IMG/VR virus record: IMGVR_UViG_3300042549_004378
Location: 1 to 26,615 of that record
DNA length: 26,615 bases
Source: a virus
Direction: 5' to 3' (one strand)
Shown: piece by piece, positions 6,671-16,800 of the stretch
Position numbering within the stretch: the first letter of the stretch is position 1
Layout: every line of letters begins with the position of its first letter
Notes under the pieces: generated by a model
Seen by the model: the letters and a program-made list of their open reading frames with translations, nothing else
Told to the model about the DNA's origin: nothing
Databases searched by the model: none
Program-made: the position numbers and the translations under genes

Positions 6671-9600
6671 TTAACATGTTGTTCCGTTTCTTGAACACGG
6701 TTTTCCGTCCCAAATAATCTCTGAACCTGTATATGGTTCACTATAACAATTACAACAAATATTATCTTTAATTGCCTCCCATTTACCCACCTCAACTATT
6801 TGACCATATTTATAATCTTCATCCGGACAACTAATTGGTAAAAGAACTCTTGAATATCCATACCTAATATCCGGAAACGCATTAATTTTAATTATAAGCG
6901 TAAATTCATATGTTTTGTCATTTCTAGCCGTTTCTAAAATTTCATTAATATTAGTAACAGAAACAAATGTTCCAACATTTTTATTAGTTGTCGGTTTTAT
7001 TGTAAAAGCACCAATTTGCACATTATTCATTCCTCCTGAAATATATAATTTAGCGGGATAGTCTTGGGTTAATAATTCATCTTGATTGCCAACCTCAAAA
7101 CTACCACTAAGAACATCATTTTTTATTACAAGATTATCTAACGAATCCGTATTAAATTTTTTAGCATTTTCAAAAAGTGCCTCATTACTATTTGTAGTTG
7201 GTGGTGTATTTGGTGGTGGCGTCCCACTTACATTTCCACTACCGGTTTTAAATAGGTCAATAGATTGTTGAACACTAGTTTCCATCTGACTTAATTGACT
7301 CGGATTATCTTTAACCAATTTGTTATAAACATCAATATTTTCAGCATTTGCCGAAAAATATAATGTATAAAATTTAGTAATCTCTTTAGCAGTTATTTCA
7401 GGTAATTGTGTAACTCTACCTTTCCATCTTTGAATTAAAAAGGTAACGTGTTTTGATAAATCTGAAAAAATTGAATAAGGCTCATCACTTGAAATACAAT
7501 AATATTGTTGATTAAAGTACGATTCTCCTGTGGCACCCCAATTTTGTAATAAATTAACACCTGAATAGTTATTTTCTTTTGTTTCTAATTCAGTTCCATT
7601 TGACGAACCTAAATAAATCGCCGCAAAAACTAAATACCTTAATTTTTGGTCTTGAGTTTGAACTATAATTGTACTGATAGCATCTTTATATTTAGATTTA
7701 GTTGTTGTTGGAGAACTAACATTAACATATTTTTCATAATTACTTATTTTTGGTTTACAATTTGGATTAGTTGACACACTATTAGCTTCTTTAGATGATG
7801 CTTGTTTAACCTTGTCATTAGCTTGACTAATAACATCAGTTCCTTTTGTACCACTTTCTTTTATCGCCGCTTGTTTATCTTGTTTGTTTTTCTCAATAAT
7901 AGACGTTAATAAATTAGTTTTTAATGTTTGGATGTAACTATCAATTTCCGGTAAATTTGAAATGGATTGCCTAATACCTTTAAAAACTGTCTCAAATGTT
8001 CCCGGACCAATACTATGATTAACTTCCTGAATCATATATGCCCCACTAAACATTGGTACATGTCTTAAATTAAAATACATTGTTGGTTGAATCATTGCAT
8101 TACCCATCATAGATACAGTACAAGCATAACTTCTATTTTTATATAAGTTATATAATGAAACATTTTGAGTACCAGCCGCTTTACCTGACGATTGTTTAAC
8201 TAATTCATCTGTTTGTTGTAATGACTCCGCAGTTGCTTGCCCCGCACTTTGGTCTATTTGGAACCCATGAAAAATTGATTGATTTTGTGGTCCCACATCA
8301 ACATTAAACCCAACAACTTTATTAGATTTATCCCAATCTTGTTTACCTATTTGGTCTTCAATTAATGGATTATCACTCGCTCTTCTTAAATCAAAGGAAT
8401 CCCCTTTAAATCTTACGTTAGCATTATTTTTAAAATCCGGTTGTTCACTTGGTTTTCCAGCATAAAAACAAACCATTTTAGCCGAAGAATTTCTATAATC
8501 AACATTTAAAAATGTTCCAAACATTGTATTCGCAAAATCAATAGTCCCTTCCGGTTTTGGTACAGGATTTTTAACGGCATCTTGTACATTATAAAAATTA
8601 ACATAAGACGGTATATTCATAACAACAAAATTATTTGTTACTAAAATATCTTGGACAAAAATCAACATACTTGTTTTAGGATTTATATTTGTCAACGTTT
8701 TTTTCAATTTATGAATATCTACTAACACTTTATCCCCAATATTTCTATTTGCTCTATCCATCAATAAAATATCTTCAAAAAGTGTCTTAGTTTTAAAATC
8801 ATTTCCCGCAATCCATTTATCATTTAATGCTTTAAATGATTCCCAATATTCTAATTTTGTTTGAGGACCTTCTAAAGCTGTTGCCAAAACAGCGTCTGGT
8901 GTACTACCAACATCCGGTAATTGTTTTTGTAATTTAGGCATTAATTTATTAATAATAATACTTTGAAATTTATCCGTACTCGCAATATACTCATTCATTA
9001 ATTTAACAAATTTATTATATGTTAAAGTATTATCATTTAATTTTTGAGTCGCATAAATTTTAATAATTGGTGCAAAAGTTTTAATATTATCAACACTAAA
9101 ATCTATATTACAATCAACAAAGAAATCAGTTATATAAGAACCATTATTACTATAACGTAATTGAGGTATCTCTGAAAACCCTACATATAATTGTAACGCC
9201 TTCCATTCGTTTGGATAGTTAGTAATAGATTGAGATAGTGTAACTGTACCACCTGATGTCGGCAATGGAGTTGGTATTTGAAATGAGTATTTACTCCACG
9301 TATATGGGTCAGCAATCAACCCATTTGAAAAAGTATAAAATAATCTTTTATCAAAACTTGCCGGATTACCATATTTAAAAACCACGTCATAATTTAAAAA
9401 TGATTGTAAAAGGTTAGATAAAACAGTTAATTGAGATTCTTGGACAGCCGAAACTAATTCAGTATTTATTGTCGTACCAGTTATTTTAGGTATTTTCATT
9501 AAATTTCTCATTAACATTTGAAAATTCTTAAAGGATTTTGTACTTTCTGTATCACTGTTTGATATAAACTCACTATCAAAATCATAAATTGATTTTGAAA

Positions 9601-12600
9601 AATTTAAAAATTCTGACTCAAAACTATCTAAAATTTCTTTTTCAAATACTGAGAACATTTCACTAATTTCTGTGTAATCATCTTGTTTTCCATTAATAGA
9701 AAAATTTTCTTGTTTAGTATTTCCGGTAAGATTAAAAACTTGTTTTAAATATTTTAGAGGTGTTGGTTTTACAACTTTAGTAATATCAAAATACCCATAG
9801 TTAGGCGCCGACCAAAATAATCTAACAGAACCATTATACATTGCCGTATTTCCAGTTATCTCATATTTTAATTGATTTGTTTCCTCAGTAATACATTCAT
9901 TACTTGTCTGATTTATTAAAGCACCTTGTGATGGGATAATATATGATGAAGTTTTATCTAATGTTGTAATATAAACTGACCAGGGAATAACCCTTAAATC
10001 TCTTTTTGGATTATTCGGGTCAAACCCTTCTGGCATATTAATAATCGCTTCAGGCACATAATTTAATGTAACACCTGAACTAAACCCATTTTGAATATCG
10101 GTATCGGTATAACCTGAATAAATTTGGAACCCTTGATAAAACACATTAAAATCATTAATCAATAATGGGTAAAATCCGGTATTCATTAATGATGATGTCT
10201 CAAGACCTAATGTTGTATTTTTTTCTAATACAATATCCATTTGAGCTCCGTTAATTGTTAACCCATAATTTCTAGATGCAGAATTTGTAACAGGGTCATA
10301 ATTATGCACATAACTAAATCCGGACCACGATGTATCAATAATATCAACACCTGTCTCAACAAAATTTTTATATCGGTTCCAAACAGAACCAATTTTTAAT
10401 ATCCAAGCATATGGTAATTTATGTACCGCACCAAATTTTTTAAGCGTTGCAAAAATATAGTCTAAATCCGTTACGGAATTTGTCTCATAAGTTTTGTACT
10501 TTTCTCTAAGCGTTGATAATGGTAAACTATTTAAAAACAAATAAGCTGACGCCACAAATGGATATTCACTCCCATTTCTAAAATTTTTAACACCTTCTTG
10601 AATTGAATTAGTAAAATATGGAGTGTTTAACATTGACACAGTTTGGTTACTTGACACCAATCCTGAATAATTTAAATATCTTAAATTACCTTCTGTCGGT
10701 AATTGAGAATCAAAACTTCTATTTTCATAAAATAATTTTAAATCAAAATAATAAATTGGGGATTTAATATTATTAAATAAAAAGTTAGTAAAAGGTCTTC
10801 TATTATCATCATTAGTAATATCTAAAAAATTAGATATTATTTTTTTATTAGTATTATACGTTAACACTTTTGTTGTATTATACGATGATTTAATATCAGA
10901 AATTGAATTACCATTCGCCAACTCACTTTTAACCCAAGCAAAATTTGTAAATGGATATGTGTCAGTTAAATTAAAAACATTACTTGATGTTGAATTTGAT
11001 ATAAAATCATTAATATTTTTTTCACCCGGTAAAGAAACTAATGGTTGTGATTTAGATTCATTTAATAAATTTTGACTTAAAAATTCAAAACTAGAATTAT
11101 TAACTTTGTTTTTAATATATGATGTATTAAAGATACCTCTAATAAAGTTCTGCCAACTCTCACCTGTTCCATCATTTGAGATATGTCTCATCAAAATTTC
11201 AAAATTACCCGCATTAACACCAAACTCTTTTAATTTTTTAATAATAAAAGGATTATCATTTGATAAACTTTGAATAATATTAATACTTTCTGCTTCAGCG
11301 ATAACGTCTGTTACTTTATCCGCATCCTGAGTATTACCATTACTTCTTAATAAACCTGAGTAGTTAGATGTTAAAAATATTCTTTCAAATATTTCATAAA
11401 AATATTTAATTTCTTCTTTATTATCATAAACAGCATTACTAATTGGAAATTCAATTGCGTCTAACGAAACTCTTTGAATGTCGGTTACAGGATTTGAGGT
11501 TTCTGTCGGGTCAGCCGGTGGTTTTACTGTTTGAGTTGTTGCTCTAATAAATTCTTCAACAAATTCAACTTCAGGCCATAAATCTGTTAAATACGCTTTA
11601 GTTTGACTTATAACATTTTTATCTCCCGGATAAGTTAATTCAAATTTTTCACGACCATCTTTACCTGAAGTCGCTGTCAACATTTGAGGCCAAGGATATA
11701 TTGGTAATGTTTTATTATCACCAGATGTTAAATTATCTACAGAAGCATTTGCTGTTTCAGGATTTAAAATTGAGTTTCTTCTGGCTTTAATTTGTGTATC
11801 ATTTAAATTCCAAGCTTGTACATGAACATCATCCATTAATCTTAGGAATGCTTCACCATTTGCAAAAATAACCGCCAATACATTTCTAATATTTGGAACA
11901 AATCCAATACCATTATCTTTCTTTTGTAATAAATTAGTTAAAGCCTCTGTTAATTCTTCTTGAATATTTTCTTTAGCTTTTTTAACAAGTGTAGCCATTT
12001 GATTAATTAAATCTTCAAATCTATCTTTACCCTCAAATATATAAAATAGGAATTTTTTTTCTTCAGAACCTTTTTTATTTACTATCACTAATGAATTAAA
12101 AATTCCTTCAGTTGCTAGTTGATTTTTAAATTCCTGAAGTTGTAATGGTGTTGGTTGTGTTGATAATTTTTTTCTTTGACGATAGGTTTCTTCAACATTA
12201 ACATCGTTTTCTTTTGGTTCTACGGGAAATATACTTGGTTTAATTTTAAATGGTACTTTTGAATCAGTATTTGTTTTACCATCAATGGTATATTTACCAT
12301 TAACACCACAAACAGGATTTTTATCCATTTTTTCTTGAGCTTCACTAATAATACCTTGTAGTTTAGCCAAAGCGGCATCTCTTTTTGTAGCAGTATTTAT
12401 TTCAGGTTTAAATGTATACACCTTACTACCTTCAGTAATTCCATTAACACCATTAACACCTTTCATAACTAAATAATTTTCAGTATCCATATATGTATAA
12501 AACCATGAAGTTCCGGCACCGGCATAAACATCCTTATCTAAATTACCCAACAATCTTTGATATTCTTCAACATAAGTTAATGGGTCTAAATTTTGTTGTG

Positions 12601-13573
12601 AAAATGAAGATAAAATATTTTTAATAAAATTTTCAATCCTATTTTTCATTTGTACAACAGTAATTTCAGGAAAATCATCAGGTATCATACCTTTTGATTT
12701 ATATTCACTATATAACTCTCTAACTTTTTGATACCCTCTTGAAACAATAGAATCTTGGACGTTTGAAAAATTACTAGAACCCCCTTTAACTGTTTGTATA
12801 TTAACTCTAGATTGATACATATGTGGGACAGCAATTAATGCCGCCATAGGTACCTCACTTAACAATGTATATTTGTAAGTAAAAAATTGTAATTTAATTT
12901 TAAAATTTCCATTAGATGTGTCATATCTAGTTGAAAATGTTTGTAACATTAATTTTAATTTAACCGCTTTACCATAAAACCCTTTTATTGTTAATTGAAA
13001 CATTGGATATGGTAAATTAAAAAATGCGGCGTATGGTGAATTATCACCCGCCTCAAACATGGCTCTACCTTTAACATCTTCTAATTCAATAGTGATTGAA
13101 GGTAAAAAATCTAAACCTTGTCTAATATTAATTGATGTAATACCCAACAATCCATTATCAACTGAGGCTTGTTTACCCCCTGAATTAATAGTTTGTCTAA
13201 TGTAAAAATCGCTACTTTTATTTGGGTTTGAAACTGATGTTAGTTTTGGTTGATTTACACCATTACCTTTTATCGTATCTTTACCGGTTAATTCATCTGT
13301 ATACGAATTATCTAGAAATGTTTTATCACCCGGTTTTAAAAAATTAATAGTGGCTATTGAAACTGTTTGTACTTGGTCGTTATTTGCAACACCAAGTGCT
13401 AATTTGGTACGAGGTAAAACTTTACACTCCAAATTAGCATACATTACTAAATTTTCCTGCTTAACATATCGTTCTTGTACTTTTCCGTCATTATCTATAA
13501 CTTTATTTGGGTCAATGATTGATATGTTATTATAATCAAACTCAACTAATATATTTTCCGATTTATCTACCAT
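6671..13573 (-). CDS. Giant baseplate hub-like protein, 2300 aa
   Basis: Probably the central baseplate/hub protein. Residues about 140-250 (ITSINIRQGLDFLPSITIEL, then YPMFQLTIKGFYG) and about 1810-1870 (YKNRSYACTVSMMGNAMIQP, VPMFSGAYMIQEVNH) look like the two halves of a gp27/gpD-type hub fold, separated by a very long inserted region. Residues about 1945-2105 contain a helical region with ENNYSGVN near residue 2000, resembling the NNYFGI signature of glucosaminidase-type peptidoglycan hydrolases. A Thr/Pro/Asn linker (PPPNTPPTTNSN) leads to a beta-rich domain and a tail with six Cys in the last 55 or so residues. The start overlaps the preceding LysM gene by 11 bases. The existence and tail location of the gene are certain; domain assignments are pattern-based inference. 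T4 splits these roles between gp27 (about 390 residues) and gp5. Confidence 0.78.
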   Translation of the reverse strand: MVDKSENILVEFDYNNISIIDPNKVIDNDGKVQERYVKQENLVMYANLECKVLPRTKLALGVANNDQVQTVSIATINFLKPGDKTFLDNSYTDELTGKDTIKGNGVNQPKLTSVSNPNKSSDFYIRQTINSGGKQASVDNGLLGITSINIRQGLDFLPSITIELEDVKGRAMFEAGDNSPYAAFFNLPYPMFQLTIKGFYGKAVKLKLMLQTFSTRYDTSNGNFKIKLQFFTYKYTLLSEVPMAALIAVPHMYQSRVNIQTVKGGSSNFSNVQDSIVSRGYQKVRELYSEYKSKGMIPDDFPEITVVQMKNRIENFIKNILSSFSQQNLDPLTYVEEYQRLLGNLDKDVYAGAGTSWFYTYMDTENYLVMKGVNGVNGITEGSKVYTFKPEINTATKRDAALAKLQGIISEAQEKMDKNPVCGVNGKYTIDGKTNTDSKVPFKIKPSIFPVEPKENDVNVEETYRQRKKLSTQPTPLQLQEFKNQLATEGIFNSLVIVNKKGSEEKKFLFYIFEGKDRFEDLINQMATLVKKAKENIQEELTEALTNLLQKKDNGIGFVPNIRNVLAVIFANGEAFLRLMDDVHVQAWNLNDTQIKARRNSILNPETANASVDNLTSGDNKTLPIYPWPQMLTATSGKDGREKFELTYPGDKNVISQTKAYLTDLWPEVEFVEEFIRATTQTVKPPADPTETSNPVTDIQRVSLDAIEFPISNAVYDNKEEIKYFYEIFERIFLTSNYSGLLRSNGNTQDADKVTDVIAEAESINIIQSLSNDNPFIIKKLKEFGVNAGNFEILMRHISNDGTGESWQNFIRGIFNTSYIKNKVNNSSFEFLSQNLLNESKSQPLVSLPGEKNINDFISNSTSSNVFNLTDTYPFTNFAWVKSELANGNSISDIKSSYNTTKVLTYNTNKKIISNFLDITNDDNRRPFTNFLFNNIKSPIYYFDLKLFYENRSFDSQLPTEGNLRYLNYSGLVSSNQTVSMLNTPYFTNSIQEGVKNFRNGSEYPFVASAYLFLNSLPLSTLREKYKTYETNSVTDLDYIFATLKKFGAVHKLPYAWILKIGSVWNRYKNFVETGVDIIDTSWSGFSYVHNYDPVTNSASRNYGLTINGAQMDIVLEKNTTLGLETSSLMNTGFYPLLINDFNVFYQGFQIYSGYTDTDIQNGFSSGVTLNYVPEAIINMPEGFDPNNPKRDLRVIPWSVYITTLDKTSSYIIPSQGALINQTSNECITEETNQLKYEITGNTAMYNGSVRLFWSAPNYGYFDITKVVKPTPLKYLKQVFNLTGNTKQENFSINGKQDDYTEISEMFSVFEKEILDSFESEFLNFSKSIYDFDSEFISNSDTESTKSFKNFQMLMRNLMKIPKITGTTINTELVSAVQESQLTVLSNLLQSFLNYDVVFKYGNPASFDKRLFYTFSNGLIADPYTWSKYSFQIPTPLPTSGGTVTLSQSITNYPNEWKALQLYVGFSEIPQLRYSNNGSYITDFFVDCNIDFSVDNIKTFAPIIKIYATQKLNDNTLTYNKFVKLMNEYIASTDKFQSIIINKLMPKLQKQLPDVGSTPDAVLATALEGPQTKLEYWESFKALNDKWIAGNDFKTKTLFEDILLMDRANRNIGDKVLVDIHKLKKTLTNINPKTSMLIFVQDILVTNNFVVMNIPSYVNFYNVQDAVKNPVPKPEGTIDFANTMFGTFLNVDYRNSSAKMVCFYAGKPSEQPDFKNNANVRFKGDSFDLRRASDNPLIEDQIGKQDWDKSNKVVGFNVDVGPQNQSIFHGFQIDQSAGQATAESLQQTDELVKQSSGKAAGTQNVSLYNLYKNRSYACTVSMMGNAMIQPTMYFNLRHVPMFSGAYMIQEVNHSIGPGTFETVFKGIRQSISNLPEIDSYIQTLKTNLLTSIIEKNKQDKQAAIKESGTKGTDVISQANDKVKQASSKEANSVSTNPNCKPKISNYEKYVNVSSPTTTKSKYKDAISTIIVQTQDQKLRYLVFAAIYLGSSNGTELETKENNYSGVNLLQNWGATGESYFNQQYYCISSDEPYSIFSDLSKHVTFLIQRWKGRVTQLPEITAKEITKFYTLYFSANAENIDVYNKLVKDNPSQLSQMETSVQQSIDLFKTGSGNVSGTPPPNTPPTTNSNEALFENAKKFNTDSLDNLVIKNDVLSGSFEVGNQDELLTQDYPAKLYISGGMNNVQIGAFTIKPTTNKNVGTFVSVTNINEILETARNDKTYEFTLIIKINAFPDIRYGYSRVLLPISCPDEDYKYGQIVEVGKWEAIKDNICCNCYSEPYTGSEIIWDGKPCSRNGTTC

Positions 13574-13889
13574 AATAAAAGAAGTAATTTTCTAGGTCAT
13601 TGTTGTAATCCTGTAAAGACGCTATTAAAGGATAGGGTATTGTCAAGATAGCCCCATCGGGGATATTCCACTCTTGACCAGCATATAGTGGATTTGCTTG
13701 TAATATTAACCAACTAAAGAAAGGACTACCATAATATTGTTGAGAAACTTTATCTAATCTAGATTGAGCAACTTTAAAAATATATCTTTTGTCTGTAGAT
13801 TTACTTGGCAGAGCAATATATGGTACAACTGTTTGTTGTCCATTAACGATAAAATTATTGTATCTATTATAATAATCTTTAGTACCCAT
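13563..13889 (-). CDS. LysM / gp53-like baseplate wedge protein
   Basis: The 108-residue protein contains a LysM-type segment at about residues 40-88: VAQSRLDKVSQQYYGSP, then SWLILQANP, and a final strand IPDGAILTIPYP. The same arrangement occurs in T4 gp53 and in tail protein X, where it helps join baseplate wedges or tail parts. T4 gp53 is about 196 residues, so this is a shorter version. It starts 2 bases after the stop of the 1671-residue baseplate gene and its end overlaps the start of the hub-like gene by 11 bases, implying translational coupling and tightly linked assembly. The LysM call is good; the choice of gp53 over another LysM tail protein is less sure. Confidence 0.75.
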   Translation of the reverse strand: MGTKDYYNRYNNFIVNGQQTVVPYIALPSKSTDKRYIFKVAQSRLDKVSQQYYGSPFFSWLILQANPLYAGQEWNIPDGAILTIPYPLIASLQDYNNDLENYFFYYGR

Positions 13890-13891
13890 AA

Positions 13892-16800
13892 TTAATCAAA
13901 TTTTATTTTACCATCAAACGTTAATTTATCATTATTAACATTTACAGTTTTATATAAATTAGCAATATCTGTTTTTTGTTGTGTTTCAGTTGCAGGGTCA
14001 GGAACCGTAGTATAAGTAAACTTTCTCAATTTACCTTTAGGATAAGCCGGTTGATTTACAAATTTTAAATAAGATTCTTTTCCTTTAATCGTTTTAATAA
14101 ATTTTTCTTCAGCAATTAATTCTTTTTTAGTTAAATCGGCAAAATCATCACAAATATTATTAAATTTTCTAACTAATTTATTATCACTTTTTAATTCTCC
14201 GCTAATGATAGCATTCTTAAATTGTGTTAATTTATTTTTATCATTAAATATTTGAGCCATTACCATAAATTGTCTTTTATCCTGAACTGACGCTGTTGCA
14301 AAATCTTTTGAAATTGGTTCAAATTCACCAGGACCTTCATATGGTACAGTAACTGTTGTAATTATTTTTTCAGCATCCATTAACACATTAAAATCGTCTA
14401 ATCTAATACCAACTAAACGATAGTCATCACACAATTCTTGATATGTGTCTAATGGAGACCCAAGACTAGCGGTATTAACTTCGGTTGTACCTGAAATAGT
14501 ATAAACACGAGGAATCCCGGTGTCTAAAATTTTACCATCCGTTTTAGTTGTTACTAAATTTATTTTTCTAATAATTTGAACCATACTTTGTTCTAATATT
14601 ACAATTTCTTGAATTTTAGTGAATAAACCACTACTATAACCCCCTTTTAATGTGGTAATATATTGATTCATATTTGTTTTAACTCGTTGAATTGTCGCAT
14701 CTGTAAATTTATAACCCACTAATCTTGATATTATATAATTTTGATTAGTTGGATTATCAGCATTAATATCTGATATAAATGTACTAAATAATGAATCCAC
14801 TTTAGTTTCAACACCTTCCGGTTTTCCATAAATTGGAGCTAATATACTACTAGAATTTAAACTTATTTCTCCCGAAGTATACAATCTATCCTGAGTTATT
14901 AATTGCCACACACCATAATTGTATGATTTCACAATACTATCACTTTGATTTAAAACATTTGTATAATATTCTTTCGTAGCATCTAATATTTTATCCATAA
15001 TACTCATATAGGTAATTTCCCCTGTTTGACCACTAGTAACCGGAATGTTAGTTAATATGTCACCAATAGTATTTCCACCATCATTAGTAATTTCATTTTG
15101 AACATTATTAACAGTAACCGGTGGTTGAGCATTTAATATTGATTGGATTAATGTAGCATCTAACGCTGAAGTATCTTCTGTCCATTTAGCCCTTTCATCA
15201 TAAATTTCAGTATTTGCGTAGAAATTAAATGACAACGCGTTTTGTAATTGTTCGACAGGTCTAGCAAGTCCCATACCACCAATCATATCAAAACTTAAAT
15301 TTACGTTAGCTAACATCGGTTGAATACCAATTCCTTCCGGATTCATATCCAACAATAATGGTTCATATGTAAATGATATTGTTTTTGGAATTATTTTTCC
15401 GTTATAGAAATCCCCAATTCTCAATACTAATACCGGTGGCGCTCCAAATGAAGTATTAACCGCATCATTATATTTTGGTTTACCGTCCGCGCCTATCACA
15501 GGAATTGTTTCACCAGGTCTAACACATTGATTTAAAAATGTAAGTCTAGAATTTAAACCTTCAGGTGTCATAGAGTGAAAAGCGGGATTGAAAAATTTAA
15601 TTTTATCCGCTATAGACCCATATACCATAGGATTAGTTTCTTTAATAACATCAAAATAGTCACATTCAGTTAATAATTGTCTAATAATTCTTTTCCCAAT
15701 ACCTTCTTTTAATTTTTGTTCAATTGTAACTGTCTGAACAGGTTTAATCGTATTAATTGTTGTATTGGTCACTTCAGGCGTTATTATTTCCGCCTTTTCA
15801 GGTGGTTTTACTATAGTTGTTGGAGCAATTGGTGCAATTGCAATACTATTAATTTTAACTCTTCTACATGCCATAGCATCTGTTGAATATGTCTCAGCTT
15901 TTTTGTTAGAAACATCTGTACCCGATGATGATACAACATTTTTAGTACATTCAACTTGCGTTCCCGTACCAGACTCACTTTGAGGAATAGATATTTTTTC
16001 ACCTTCACCACTTTGTAATGTAATTTGTAAAGTTCCATTTTCAAAAAATGGTGCTAAATTAGCTTCACCTATTTTATACTCTTTCAAAAATTGGATAACC
16101 GAATCATTTCTTCGTTTAGATAAATTTGTGTTATACGGTACACTAGCAGTTGCTGATGCTGAACCAACCATCTGAATATTTATAGTACCTTTTTTTTCTT
16201 TTAATATGTTATAAGCGTCAACAATGAAGTTTTTATCATTAAGTGCAATTTTTTTATAATTATCCTTAACAATATTAGTAAAGAACTCCCCAACATTTCT
16301 ATTAGTAACACCAACATTAAAAATTGCGCTTGCAGTATCAACATATGTTTTAATATTTCCGTCACTAGTATATGTTTCATATGTTTCATTATAAGGAACT
16401 GAAGAAACAACACCTTTTGAGTTTGGGTCAGGAATATCATTATCAAAATAAAACGCTAACTGAGAATAATTCTTTTTGAAATCGTCAATTGAAGTATCCG
16501 GATTTGTCGTACTATTTGTTGCATCACCAGGCGTTCCCGCACCTCCTTGAGTTACAGAATTTTCTCTTGGAATACTAGCACTTACACTTTTTAATTCTTC
16601 ATTCGTTAAATTTGGTTTACTTAAAATCTCTTGATACGTATATAAATCCTTTGTTGGTATAGTATTAAATTTTAACGCCAATTCATAAATATCATACTTA
16701 ACACAACCAGCAAAAAATGAATCAATAATTGAATTAATCCTTTCTTTATTTTGTCCTTTTAATTGTTTTTCCACAACAGCATTCATTACAGATGGACTAT

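Noticed and set aside
15765-15983. Plus-strand frame with a hydrophobic, membrane-like stretch
   Set aside because: Lies wholly inside the large baseplate gene in antisense; hydrophobicity comes from the reverse complement of Thr/Pro/Ile codons.
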